This document shows, one piece after another, positions 24,097 to 34,556 of a stretch of DNA of 64,000 bases; the stretch's first letter is position 1, and every line of letters starts with the position of its first letter. The notes below the pieces were generated by a model that did not search any database, was not told the DNA's origin, and saw nothing but the letters and a program-made list of their open reading frames with translations. The stretch is from the NCBI GenBank assembly GCA_963575645.1, contig OY754465.1, positions 496,001 to 560,000 on the forward strand, written 5' to 3'. Position numbers and translations under genes: made by a program. Origin of the DNA: Xanthostigma xanthostigma. Its lineage: Eukaryota; Arthropoda; Insecta; Raphidioptera; Raphidiidae.

Positions 24097-24712
24097 ATAC
24101 ATATTACTGGATGATTACCTTTTCACTATTTTGTTAAATTTGTTATTTTCAAATCCTGTTTGCACCTTTGACAGATGTTTTCTTACTTCTATACAATGCT
24201 GCCAATATTTTATAAAATAGTGTCGATATATTTAAATGCCTTCAACTTATTCAATTATTATATTTTGCCTTGGAAAATAAATGTCAGCAATTACAGCTAT
24301 CGTGCCGATGATTTAAGTGATATAGCGAATCCACTGGCATTCAGGAAATACTGGGGTCAAATCCCAGCGGGGTAAATGAAACATAGAACTCTGTTTTCTG
24401 CTGTCTTTTGTCGAGAAGTTTAATTTTTTTACCGAACTTGGTAATAAGTAATTAATGATTTCTTCAATAATTTTGCGCATATCACTGGTATTCACATCTT
24501 AAAAACAAATATTTTCCTGAAACGATTGTAAACGGTCTAGTCTGTGTATTTTTATATAAAATATTTTTTTGTGTTATATCTACTAATTTCATTTTTCTTT
24601 TTTCAGGTAAGTGTTTCGAGAAATGATGTCAACTTAGAAATACATAGTAGCACGTAAAAACAACGGTAAGAACTTTTTGTCGAGTATTATTAAAAACAGA
24701 CGTCCGAGTCTA
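24097..24712. other. Unassigned; possible tRNA T-arm-like word
   Basis: AT-rich. At about 24350-24366 CTGGG-GTCAAAT-CCCAG looks like a T arm, but no A box or acceptor partner is evident, so I do not call a tRNA. Confidence 0.25.
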
Positions 24713-25041
24713 CACCTCGTTCTTTTTTGACAGTTTTAACCGCACGGGTAAAACTGTATGGGTAAACACGAACAACGACCATATCCACACACTAGGCGTT
24801 GTTTCGTTCAGTTTTTCTGAAGTCGTGGGCCGTGGCATCATCTGATCTGCTTTGATGGATCCTACAACGTTACAGAGTCGAACAAAACCCGTCCTTTTTA
24901 ACTGCGTCGTCACACACACGGGCCGACTTGAACAAATCAAGCAGCAGCAGATATTTTTGAACGCCGGTAAGAAAGACGGTTTTTGGCCACACACCGACCG
25001 TTTTACCCGTGCGGTTAAAACTGCCAAAAAAGAACGAGGTG
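24713..25041. mobile_element. MITE with about 45-bp TIR and TA duplication
   Basis: The ends CACCTCGTTCTTTTTTG and their inverse CAAAAAAGAACGAGGTG continue inward through agttttaaccgcacgggt with one or two mismatches. TA stands on both sides (24711-24712 and 25042-25043). The overlapping frames at 24710-25099 (minus) and 24852-25094 (plus) lie within it and have no recognisable domain. Confidence 0.75.
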
Positions 25042-25043
25042 TA

Positions 25044-25679
25044 TGGGGACCTTTAGATGAGGATTCAAAGAGTACTATTGCCCTATCTATGTGAAACAAT
25101 TCAAAGAAAATTGAAAAAATATCGCATTTTGGTTTTTCTTAGAGCGCAATCGTGTACCTCGAATTTTTCTAAGTTTATGATGCACACAAGTCAGAGAGAG
25201 AGAGATTGTAAATTATAGACGCTCAACAGCTGAGGTCATCAGCGTCCACACAAGTCAGAGCTCATAAGTAAAATACGTGGAGATATTTGATAGTCCGAAT
25301 AACATCATGAACATTTGATCTTTGTTTTTTCAATCATTCAATACTTAACCATAAATAAAAACATGAAAAGATACAATATTACGTTGAAATAGAATATACA
25401 GCCATTTTGTTCCTTCTTTACAAATCGCTCTAAACTGATCTAACCGGATCATATTCAATCATCTCGTTTCTTTTACAACCAGTTGAAGGCTTTAATCCTA
25501 TCTATTGATTTATTTCTCATCCACGTATAAAACATCTTGAATACCTACGTTATTCTATGAATATGAACTTGCGGAGAAATATCATGTTTCGAATAATCCT
25601 TTGATATTAAAATGTTTCTTTTATGTGTCGAATAAATAAGAGAATCTTTTCATTGCATACAAAATGTCATACATTAGAT
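25044..25679. other. Unassigned, with a short dispersed repeat
   Basis: The stretch attatagacgctcaacagctg followed by aggtcatcagcgtc (about 25212-25245) returns in reverse at about 63786-63828. Otherwise AT-rich without features. Confidence 0.35.
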
Positions 25680-25720
25680 CTAGCAGTCCGGTCCGGTTTC
25701 GCCCGGATTTGTAGACTACC
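25680..25720 (-). mobile_element. Helitron 3' end fragment
   Basis: CTAGCAGTCCGGTCCGG followed by TTTCGCCCGG is the reverse complement of a Helitron 3' end (…CCGGACTGCTAG). The matching TC end was not found, so only the terminus is called. Confidence 0.5.
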
Positions 25721-25938
25721 TATCAAAACATTGATATATTTTGCTGGAGCGGACTTTTTTTAAAGAATATAGCCGTATTTGCCCGACGTTGTCCGAGAAT
25801 AACAGTTCCCTGTAATCAGACATAGCCTAAAACCACGCGACACATAAAAGCTTGTACACGGCATGTCATGCAAAATTAGAAGCCGAATTTTGAATGACTA
25901 TTAACTACACTGACTGTTTCACGCTTTATAACCATATA

Positions 25939-25980
25939 CTAGCGGCCCGGTCCGGTTTCACCCGAGCGATAGATACAATT
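25939..25980 (-). mobile_element. Helitron 3' end, second fragment
   Basis: A|CTAGCGGCCCGGTCCGG and TTTCACCCG form the reverse complement of a …CCGGGCCGCTAG|T Helitron 3' end. Downstream the words tttgagtaaattct and ctgaactaatagat repeat two or three times (26010-26160), perhaps an internal array. The 5' end was not located. Confidence 0.5.
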
Positions 25981-26159
25981 CAGCAAAATGTATTTCGTTT
26001 GCGACCCGGCGTCTGAACTAATAGATTTGAGTAAATTCTAGCAGATTTGCTTCTGAACTAATAGCTTTGAGCGAATTCTATTAGACGTCGCTACTTGGTA
26101 CTAAAACAGTTTTTTGGTTTGATTTTAAACTATTAGCATTGAGTAAATTCTATCAGATG

Positions 26160-26676
26160 TTTAACAGTTTTTTTTTTTCACAAAACACCGTAATTTTGTA
26201 CAAAATATTTCATAATAACTATCGAGCGTACAACTTCTACAATATTGTGGGTTGATTATGCGATCTCTCTGATATCACAATTAAAAAAAATGTGGCTGTA
26301 TGGTCTCTTGGAAAATTGGTAAATTGAAATATGTACGTCATTTCGTGATATTGACGACAATATATAAATGGGGACAGATGTTACAATTTTCAAATTTGTC
26401 AACATTTATTACGGACATCACTCACCCTCTATATAAACTTTAAGTATAATATTTTAAAGAGATTTTTAATTATAATGTTACCCCACCACATTAAATATGA
26501 TCGAGAGTCATTTTTTGACATATGTTGAGGGTAATCACGAATCACTGATAGTTTTGTGATATTGCATAGGGGTTAAAAACGTTAATTAAAAAGAACATAT
26601 TTTATGTATAAATTATATTACATAGAATGTGTTTATAGTACGTTCCAACGAACTATCAGATTTCCACTTTATGTAT
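26160..26676. other. No supported feature
   Basis: AT-rich sequence between the Helitron fragment and the TTAA-flanked palindrome. Confidence 0.3.
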
Positions 26677-26680
26677 TTAA

Positions 26681-27105
26681 AAGTATTCGTCCCTGCAAAT
26701 ACTCCCTGCACCCTTCATCTCAAATCTTTTCCCCTCGCCTAAAAACGGTTCGCGCTCTCCCGACGCTATTTTTAAAGCTAGAGGGTTCTGGTAAACGCCA
26801 AATGAAAGACAAAGAATCAGACTACAGATCCTTCAGGCGAATTTTTTGAAAAAAAAATTCCTGAAAAAACTTACAACCTTTTGAAAAAAAATAATAAGTT
26901 ACGTAATATTTCACACGTAGGCAAAACTGCAGTTGTTCAAAAAATTCGCCTGAAGGATCTGTAGTCTGATTCTTTGTCTTTCATTTGGCGTTTACCAGAA
27001 CCCTCTAGCTTTAAAAATAGCGTCGGGAGAGCGCGAACCGTTTTTAGGCGAGGGGAAAAGATTTGAGATGAAGGGTGCAGGGGGTGTTTGCAGGGACGAA
27101 TACTC
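26681..27105. mobile_element. Palindromic MITE flanked by TTAA
   Basis: Two arms of about 170 bp (26681-26850 and 26935-27105) are almost perfect inverted copies. Ends (A/G)AGTATTCGTCCCTGCAAA sit directly inside TTAA at 26677-26680 and 27106-27109, a piggyBac-type target. The two frames on opposite strands that share the LHPSSQIFSPRLKTV peptide are just the two arms. A diverged relative lies at 60655-61010. Confidence 0.7.
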
Positions 27106-27231
27106 TTAATACACAACTTTTTTGTAGTATTAAACTGCAATTTGGCATAGCTGTTATAGAGATTACTAACCAAAAAGCAGAACCTATAAAAATATTTTCT
27201 CATTGAGGAAAGGAAGTTTGACACAAAAAAA

Positions 27232-27546
27232 AAATTAGAAGATTAAAGGATGAAATCTAGTTGCATAGGATCAATGAACTAAGCAAATACCGAAGGTTTT
27301 TTTATTGCATTTTATTGTCTGACGTTTCGGCAAACTTTATGCCATCTTCGGAGAATCTAGAAGATTAATATATAAAAAGTTTTAAATTATTGTTGTTAAA
27401 GTTTATAATATATAAATCTTCTAGATTCTCCGAAGATGGCATAAAGTTTGCCGAAACGTCAGACAATAAAATGCAATAAAAAAACCTTCGGTATTTGCTT
27501 AGTTCATTGATCCTATGCCACCAGGTTTCATCCTTTAATCTTCTAA
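27232..27546. mobile_element. Penelope-type terminal palindrome, family A
   Basis: Arms of about 130 bp mirror each other (attaaaggatgaaa ... tttcatcctttaat). Each arm holds CCGAAGA, T, stem GGCA/TGCC and then GAAACGTC, a hammerhead-like core like those in the Penelope-like repeats at 38.9-43 kb. The family differs in sequence from those. Target duplication not found. Confidence 0.5.
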
Positions 27547-28585
27547 TATTTAAACAGGATCATCATCACTCTAAATTATTAGAGTTATTTTTTAATATTC
27601 AACACTATAAAGAGTTTTTCTTCAGAGTCTCAAAATTACCTTTTCAGAATTCTGTTATCCTTTTTAGGATTTTTCTGAAAACGCATCTTGTAAACTGATT
27701 TCTTATTAAAACTAGAAGTGCAATTTGTAAATAAAAAAAATAATAAGGTAAAAGATATAATTATTATACTTTATAGGAAAACTACTACGATGTTTCCAAC
27801 AGCTAGATATGGCTTTCGCAACAAGGCCAATAATATAGTTGCCGGTACAGAACCCTCGTCGCGCGAGTCAAACTCATACTTGTCCGGCTTTCTTTTATCC
27901 AACCCCCTTTCAACGGTTTCCACTTGACGGATTTTGATAAGTTTTTTTTTGTTTTGCCATTTTTTAATGTTGAATTAATTTCTAGAATTTGCCCCGTCAT
28001 CGAATATTAATTAATGTTTTTGATATAATATGTTAAAAAAAACGTGGTTTGACGACTAGGCCACGTTTCCATGCAATGTAAAAGAAATGCGTCTGCAATT
28101 GTGCAATCGTCACGTTTAATGCGATGCAGTGTACAGCTCTTGCAGGAACTTTAAATGTAAACGCGCATTCATTTGCAGGAATATTATAAACCATAATATT
28201 GTAGAGGTGTGTAACTTATAGATGTAATGTACCTAACGTGATTTGAAGCATCTGCTTGGGCTTAGAGAACATCTGTTCAGTTCAAATAAACGTGACTTTA
28301 AAACTGTATAAAAACATGTAGACCTAATTATGTATTGCATTCATTTAATTATGATTGTATAAAACAACCGCCATTTTGTATTATTTCATGTATTGTTCAT
28401 TTAGTTGTTATAAAATGTTTCAGAACAGTTGACGACTTAAGTAGGATCCAAAAAGTAAGACACGAAAGTGTTCTTTTTAGTATTAGCATTGAATAAAGGA
28501 AATACCAGGAGAGTTGATTTTATGAAGTTTATCGATTCATGGGCTTTTTCAAAAAGCGCCTCTATATTGTATTTATATAAGCATA
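27547..28585. other. Unassigned; lepidopteran-like gcgcgagtc motif
   Basis: At 27845-27895 the word gaaccctcgtcgcgcgagtc and the following cttgtccggctttctttt match a repeat motif I associate with moth and butterfly introns. The short frames here are not convincing. The rest is AT-rich. Confidence 0.35.
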
Positions 28586-29194
28586 CTAGCGGTCCCGCCC
28601 GGTTTCACCCGGGTGCAAAAGAATGAATGGGGAAGGGAGGAACATGAGTACACACATTCATCTTAGTTTACCGAGATGAATGTTGTGTCCAAATTTCATG
28701 ATGATCGGAGTTACCGTTCAAAAGTTTTTGTCGATAAAGAGCAGTATTTAAACTTTTTTTAACTAATATTTTTTTTAAATGAATTAAATAAAATTTAAAT
28801 AAATTTAAATGTAAGCCTTAAAAGAAAGCAATGTAAAAAATAAAAAAAAATAAAAATATATTCACCCAACGTGGGGCTCGAACCCACGACCCTGATATTG
28901 ACAGTCGCATGCGCTACCGATTGATCTACCTGAGGTTGTGTTCTTTCATCACTAATATGAGTATATCTAGTTAGTGCATTTCACATGAATAGAAGCTTAT
29001 TTTTGAGATACTTTTTGCAACATTTTTTCATTAAAGCTCCGCTCCTAATGGTCGTAGCGTAATATTATATAGCCTATAGCCTTCCTCGGTAAATGGGCTA
29101 TCCAACAAAAAAAAATTTACAATTTGAACCAGTAGTTCCTGAGATTAGCGCGTTCAAACAAACAAACAAACTCTTAAGCTTTATATATTAGTGA
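28586..29194 (-). mobile_element. Helitron carrying tRNA-Lys-like sequence, reverse copy
   Basis: In reverse it starts A|TCACTAATATATAAAGC and ends CGGGCGGGACCGCTAG|T. It is collinear with 12385-12982, including the tRNA-like module and the T-rich tract after it. The sequence differences show that these are separate insertions, not a recent duplication. Confidence 0.85.
28863..28934 (-). pseudogene. tRNA-Lys-like sequence with GTC anticodon, reverse copy
   Basis: In reverse: A-box-like TAGATCAATCGGTAGCGC, an anticodon arm with GACTGTCAATATC, and T arm GTGGG-TTCGAGC-CCCAC, perfectly paired here. The anticodon (28900-28902, complement) is GTC as in the copy at 12652-12723, while the body is Lys-like. 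The shared unusual anticodon shows that it travelled with the Helitron rather than being captured twice. Confidence 0.65.
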
Positions 29195-29455
29195 TTATTA
29201 TTCAGTTCAAGATTTAAAATCTTTGACAAATCCATATAAAAAATTAAATCCTGGTATTTATTACAATGCCTACTCTATCAGTCAGATCAAGGTTTGGATT
29301 ATTCGCTATGTGCAACATCAAAGCGGAGACATCTAGCGTTATTTATCGGCGAACCCACTGCTACTAAAATACATTATGTCAAATGGGACAACAAGTAAAA
29401 CGTGAATTAAAATTAAAGTTAATGATAAAAGTGAAAAGTATGGATGCTATATTAA

Positions 29456-30955
29456 AAACGGGTTTTGAAAAAATAAATCATTCTTTAAATTTTCACCCTC
29501 AAACTGTGCCAAAGGGTAAAGCTATCGCTGTGTAATTGATGTTGTTTCAGCTAGATTTTCTAAAGTGGAATAAAAATTCTAGACAGTGTTGTCCTGTGTA
29601 CGGAAAATATTGCACCTATTCCTGTAAATGTCAAAGCAGTTTTCATCTTGAAAAGAAAAATAAATAGTCTAATTTTTAGATATTTGAATTTTTTGTGAAA
29701 CTGTCAATTTGTTCAGAAAATAATTATAAGTCTCAAATGATACACCAGAAAGATTTCTTAGCTGTTTATCATTTGTAACTGTTCCTTGAAAAGTAATTGA
29801 ATCATCAACAAATTCATTGTACATCACAATCAGGTTCAACTGCTGTATCGACATTCGACAAACTATTTTTGAGGCGTACCTCGAGTTGCCAGGCCTTAAA
29901 ATTCAAAAGCCGGATTCGGCGCTGTATTAGGCCGGACATTTTGCCCTAAAAGCCGGACATACATTTTTTAAAAGTCAAACACACCTTTTTAAAGCCGAAC
30001 ATCACATTTAAAATAAAAAAACTCAGTTAGGTTCGTAATAAAGTTGTTTATTAATTATTTAATGTGAATCACAGATTTTGTTATAAAATTAACAACATTA
30101 ACAGTTCTACGCACCTATTATTATCATTTGTATTTATACCTATGATATTGATGAAGTGAAAAATGGTCAGTCTTCTGTAATCTATTAATAGGTAAATTAA
30201 AAAAAAAAAAAACAAATATAACAAAATACTAAGTTTTTGTTAACCAAATCAAAAACGTATATCCATTCTTTTGGATAAAAACAAAAAGATCTTTATTAAA
30301 AAATAGCAATTTCAAACTCTTGAAAAATATCAAAAAGTCTATAATTAAAAGTACATAGGCCAAAAGCCTAACAAAAGCCGGACACGACCATAAAAAGCCA
30401 GACGCCTGCAACCCTGGGCGTACCACACTTCTGATTTCTAAACTGTTTTGTGGTATTTATTTCAATTAATCTCAGTTTGAGTTTGAGCATCACAAGTATT
30501 AGAGCCTTTTTGAATAATGTTATTACAAAACAGTATTTTTTTAACACTAGGTATTACAATAAGCAAAAATATCAGCTTGGCATTCTACATCATTTCTGCT
30601 TTTGGTACTCGAATCAACAATCATTAAATTGCCATGTACACTGTCAGTTATTTTTATACACTGAACATTTATCTTCCGTATTTGCAGCACTTTTTGAATT
30701 GAGACTTGAATCTTTATTATTTTTTGAACTTGAACCCACTAATGAAATATTTTGTAGCCTACGTTTAATGAAACGTTGATGTCTTGTCAAAACTTGATTC
30801 TCATTTAATTTTGGTTTCCTTTGAGGTGAAGAAAATTAGCTGGATACGTAATTAGGACCCAGTTCTTCTTCTCCCTTTTTGTTCCCAATGAAATGTGCAC
30901 TGCAAATTAGATCTCTTGTGATGTAGGATTCCAAATGGATGTACGTATATCCACT
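29456..30955 (-). pseudogene. Dead transposase with THAP finger and HRTT-type HTH, split by a MITE
   Basis: Reading right to left in changing frames, the relic shows: WNPTSQEI, then after a one-base shift ICSAHF (THAP end, about 30900), HQRFIKRR (about 30770), SSSKNNKDSSLNSKSAANTE, DAQTQTEI (about 30485), then the hAT MITE at 29881-30416. Beyond it, DKQLRNLSGVSFETYNYFLN lies in the 61-codon frame 29669-29854, and after a frame change IGAIFSVHRTTLSRIF (about 29572-29617). The last two blocks are the typical start of DDE_Tnp_4-type transposases. The catalytic DDE part is missing. Several stops and shifts make it a pseudogene. Confidence 0.65.
29881..30416. mobile_element. hAT-type MITE inserted in the THAP transposase relic
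   Basis: A perfect 8-bp duplication GGCGTACC (29873-29880 and 30417-30424) encloses it. The ends are TCGAGTTGCCAGG and the inverse of CAGGGTTGCAGG. It repeats gccggacat and aaagccgga words near both ends. Length and GTTGCCAG ends resemble the hAT elements at 43575-44131 and 63076-63619. The 65-codon minus frame at 30229-30426 is not a gene. Confidence 0.8.
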
Positions 30956-31400
30956 AAAAAATAAAAGATACGTCTTATTTTATTAATTTAATAACAAAAT
31001 TCAAGTTGTATTTTCATAAAAATTATTAAATTTCATTATTCTTATATTTATTTTATATGAAATATATATTTTCATAGTGTGTTCACATGAATTTTTTTGG
31101 AACATTATTGTCAATGTAAAATTAAGGTTATGATACTTACTTCTGCTTTTTCACGATGGAAATCCATTTTTATCTTTGAATTAACTTATGCTTATATTTT
31201 GAGAAACAATAAAAGCTAACATCACTATTTTTTAATGTATTATTAGTTATTACAATTTAATAATGCAGCATTTACGAACTGTCATTTTTCACCTTAGGTT
31301 TATGTCAATGGTACACGAGCAGAAGGTTTGCTATCTTTCGCCGCTACGTGCGCATTGTCGTTCAACGCCTTCGTTCCAAGCAGCTGCACATAGCGAATAA

Positions 31401-31860
31401 CTTTCGAACAATCAGGCTGTATGGCGTAGATCTGTAATCAACATATCCTAATATCTACAATTTGTATTGAACAATTAATTAATAAAGCATAAAAAATACA
31501 TACAATACCAGAAATGATCGTTCATAAATAATTTTAAATTGTGTTGATGTGTTACAAAAATGTGATTTACATTCGTAATCCTTCGTAATAACGTCTGATT
31601 ACACAACGAAGTTATATTTTCACATCTCGTTTTGTTCCATGTAACGCATTTTAACCTTTAACACAATTTTTTACTGTATTGTTTCTGTTTTAATGTCAAG
31701 ATTCTGTATGTTCAACAAAGATGAAAAACTCAAACAGCTGCATTTTTGTGAATAAACATCGGGTCTACATGAACATTGTACAGTGTGCACACATAGGGCA
31801 TAAGGCACAAGGCAAAACTATTTATGTCGATGAATTAATCCGTATCTAGAACATATATTT
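31401..31860. other. No supported feature
   Basis: AT-rich with a few direct and inverted cttcgtaataacg-like words. Non-coding. Confidence 0.3.
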
Positions 31861-31869
31861 AATAATAAC

Positions 31870-32205
31870 CTATATGAATCATTGCCTAACAACTCAATGT
31901 GTGGTGAGTGTACGCAGAATATATCTGCTTCTCTTTCTTCGATATAATTCCCTGATTTCTCCGATGATATGATTGGTTGATGTACTTGCATTCAATCTGA
32001 ATAAAGTATCTCTGTTTCAAAAACTTTGTCTTTTTCTATGACGTTAACATGGGCGTACCCAGCTTTTGGCCCAAAAGGGGGCAAATTAGAATTTTTTAAG
32101 CTGGGTCCCCCGTGCTTGTTTTGCCCTTCTGGATACGCCAATGCTTACGGCGTAAAAAAGACAGAGGTATATGTTTGCACCCTAATGGTTCGGTTGCGAT
32201 TTTAT
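31870..32205 (-). repeat. Dispersed repeat with GGGCGTACCCAGC core, inverted copy
   Basis: Reverse copy of the 3247-3590 unit. It includes tgattggttgatgtacttgc, aacatgggcgtacccagc and atgtttgcaccctaatggtt in reversed order. It carries the former tandem unit only once. The 74-codon frame at 32026-32250 is a by-product. Confidence 0.6.
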
Positions 32206-32279
32206 TCCTATGCTCGGTATAGAATATTTTATGATAAATATGTTTTTTAATAAATTAAATTATTTAAATCTAGCTTCAA

Positions 32280-32760
32280 TCATATATTTTGTTATTTTTT
32301 AATAAAAAATTTGACGAAAGTGTATTTTTCAAAAAACAAGAAAATAAAAAAAATTAAAAATTAAAAAAGAAATAAAAATATGTAGGTATATGAGAAAAAA
32401 ATTGAGAAAATAAATTAAAAATAAAAAAAAACAATTAAAGATATAAAAAAAATTAAAAATTAAAAAAAAAATAAAAAATATGATTATATAAAAATATCAA
32501 GTGGAAATAAAATGGAGTAGAAAAAAAAAATTCCAATGATGCTGGCGGGAATCGAGCCCGAGACCCTGTTATTAGTTATTACTAGTCTAACGTCGTAACC
32601 GCTTGTCTACGGGCACACTCACAGTATAAGCTGTTATTGTGGTACAGAAGTATATATGGGTGATACGAAAAATCGGTGCTATGAAAGTCACGTGATCACA
32701 GAACTATAAAACTTGGAAACTGGTCTCATATACACGGCTTTATATGGGAGCTAGGCAAAA
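32280..32760 (-). repeat. tRNA-headed A/T-rich repeat, copy A
   Basis: In reverse this reads: acttctgtaccacaataac, a tRNA-like module, a T-rich tract, and atttccacttgatattt. The repeat at 59820-60130 has the same order (acttctataccgtgataac, tRNA-like, T-rich, attccacttgatatta) but a different tRNA-like sequence. The plus-strand tract at 32330-32510 is simple A-rich sequence. Confidence 0.5.
32541..32620 (-). pseudogene. tRNA-like module with B box GGCTCGATTCC
   Basis: In reverse: GTAGACAAGCGGTTACGACG (A-box side), an expanded middle, and T arm TCGGG-CTCGATT-CCCGC. Acceptor halves pair poorly. I cannot assign an isotype. Confidence 0.5.
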
Positions 32761-32763
32761 TCA

Positions 32764-33180
32764 ATGTATAAGAATACGTTAGAGATACGTCGGCATTTAG
32801 CACAGAAAAGAATCTCTAACGAGATTCTTCGAAAAGTATATGAACTAGAAGCACGGAGTGATCCGGCCAACATCAGCTCGCAAAACGTATTGTGCAATAA
32901 TTACCCGAAATATTTCGAGTCCCTTTATCACCAAGATAAGTTAAATTGTCCGCAAATGCATTGGGGGATATATTAGCCGTTTTGAAATGCCGAGCCGTTT
33001 AAAAGAATAGACAAAAAAAAAATCGTTTTCAGTATGTAAAGTCTTTTTTGCAGTTTAGGGTTACCATCTGTTCGACAAAAATCGATTTTGGTCATATTTT
33101 AAGAGTTCTGATTGATCTCCGATCGGTTTTTTTTTGCATCAAACTTTAGAGATGTGATATGTGAGGATTTCCATATCTGG
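32764..33180. other. No supported feature
   Basis: A 70-codon frame at 32764-32976 starts MYKNTLEIRRHLAQKRISNE; I do not recognise it. It is short, isolated and has no homologous neighbour in the window. Confidence 0.25.
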
Positions 33181-33181
33181 C

Positions 33182-33437
33182 AAAAAAATTGGTTGTCTGT
33201 AAAGTCGGTTTACGGACGATAGTTTTAAGTGATAACGTCATAAAGAAACATTGATGAACTCTCTGACGTCACGCGAGAAGAGAGAGAAATGCGTACAAGC
33301 CGACGCTTGGGCCGATCGTGCCTCTCTATCGCTTATACCGCGCTCTCGCTTGCACGCTCAGGCTCAGGCGGAACGTGACACTTTTTCGTGCGTGCAGCCG
33401 GTGTTTCATCAATTTATAAGACGTTATCACGTCAAAA
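33182..33437 (-). mobile_element. Helentron-like element, copy 6
   Basis: Reverse orientation: AAAAAAATTGGTTGTCTGT at the left, GACGTTATCACGTC at the right. Its core matches the GC-rich subtype (ctgacgtcacgcgagaag, gtacaagccgacgcttggg). Its subterminal repeat reads AGTGATAACGTCATAAAGA, as in copy 9, so here the asymmetric repeat is extended to a full GACGTTATCAC match. The 77-codon frame at 33251-33484 is not a gene. Confidence 0.65.
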
Positions 33438-33686
33438 GCTTTTGCGAAAAATTCGACATACGCGGTTTCGCTTTGTGGCTATAGATATGTGTTCCGTATG
33501 TCCGAATCGTGGGTGTTATTGAGACAGTCTATTCTTAACACTATTTATTTTTTATGTCAAGTGATGGACCCGACTGCAATAAAGTAGCTGGAAAAAAGAT
33601 ATCTACTATAAATTAGGTTTGTTTGTTATATACCCATATATCTTTCAAATAAAACAATTGGGTAAACGTTTGAACGAATTTCGTAA

Positions 33687-34556
33687 TTTTTAACCGACGA
33701 AAAACAAAAACGGAGGAGGTTCTCAATTCGACGCGTATATATTTTTTTTTTTTTTTTTTTTATTTATGTATGACCACGCATAACTTTTTACAGAGTAGTC
33801 CGATTTTGATAATTATTTTTTTGTTTGAAAGGGTATACCCCGAAGTTGGTCCCATATAAATTTGGTAGAAAAATTCCAACCCTAAGGGTAGGAAAACAGG
33901 GGATGATTGATTGTTCACTCACTGATTGTAATGTATGACCACACATAACTTTTTACAGAGTGGTCCAATTTTGATAAAGGGATGATTTATAGTTCACTCA
34001 CAGATTTTCATGCTTTGTGTATTACAATTATAAATTATATAGCCACAAAAAATTATAAAATAAAAGCTTTTTAACAAAAAAATTAAACCGCCGAAAAACT
34101 GAAAAGCAAAAAATAATAAATCTTTTTATTTAACTAAGTTCTATCTAAGTAGTTGAACGTATGTGACAGTCTAGTATATCTAAGTAATTTTGAGTCGGCG
34201 TCAAACCATCAATGAACAAAGATCACTAAAAGAAATAACCAAATCAAATTAACAATGATACGTGAAATCTCCAGCGATAAACATTAACATTCCAAACATG
34301 CGCTCTCCACACGACCACTCGCAAAGACGTGTGCCCTCAGTGTGCCCGTTCGGGTTGCTCTGTCGCTGACATTAACTTCGTGAACGCTCAGAGATTTCCG
34401 GCGAAGGATTGTTGACGCCGACTCAAAATTACTTAGATATACTAGACTGTCACATACGTTCAACTACTTAGATAGAACTTAGTTAAATAAAAAGATTTAT
34501 TATTTTTTGCTTTTCAGTTTTTCGGCGGTTTAATTTTTTTGTTAAAAAGCTTTTAT
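33687..34556 (+). mobile_element. AACCGAC-ended composite foldback, copy 1
   Basis: It begins TTTTAACCGACGAAAAAC, GGAGGAGGTTC and a T-rich run, then duplicated atgaccac(g/a)cataacttt blocks (33769 and 33932), and ends in a foldback whose outer arm closes with TTTTTTTGTTAAAAAG. The element at 53833-54321 has the same order of parts. The foldback arms are 34060-34204 and 34412-34556. Confidence 0.6.
34060..34556. repeat. Perfect 145-bp inverted repeat
   Basis: Arms 34060-34204 and 34412-34556 are identical inverted copies as far as I can compare base by base, around a 207-bp spacer. Such identity implies a very young insertion or continual correction between arms. Confidence 0.85.

Larger units (their letters stand above)
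29299..31400 (-). mobile_element. Candidate THAP-transposase DNA transposon with 16-bp ends
   Basis: A perfect 16-bp inverted repeat TTATTCGCTATGTGCA (29299-29314, and inverted at 31385-31400) encloses the THAP/helix-turn-helix relic and its hAT MITE. Finding this exact pair 2.1 kb apart on both sides of a dead transposase suggests these are the element's ends, though no target duplication is clear. The families known to combine THAP and this type of transposase are IS4EU/ISL2EU-like (PIF-Harbinger related). No YqaJ-type ORF was seen. Confidence 0.45.

Noticed and set aside
24335..24375. Possible tRNA at a CTGGG-GTCAAAT-CCCAG T-arm-like word
   Set aside because: No A box, D arm or acceptor stem could be matched upstream.
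24710..25099. 129-codon minus and 80-codon plus frames
   Set aside because: They lie within a MITE with good TIRs and TA flanks, overlap each other and show no domain.
26604..27224. Two frames on opposite strands sharing a peptide
   Set aside because: They are the two arms of one palindrome, so the shared peptide is a DNA effect.
30450..30779. 109-codon plus frame
   Set aside because: It is the antisense of the THAP transposase relic, which fits known protein blocks better.
33721..33775. T-rich run as a retrotransposon poly(A) tail
   Set aside because: The same run occurs inside the sister element at 53833 at the same internal position, so it is not a tail.
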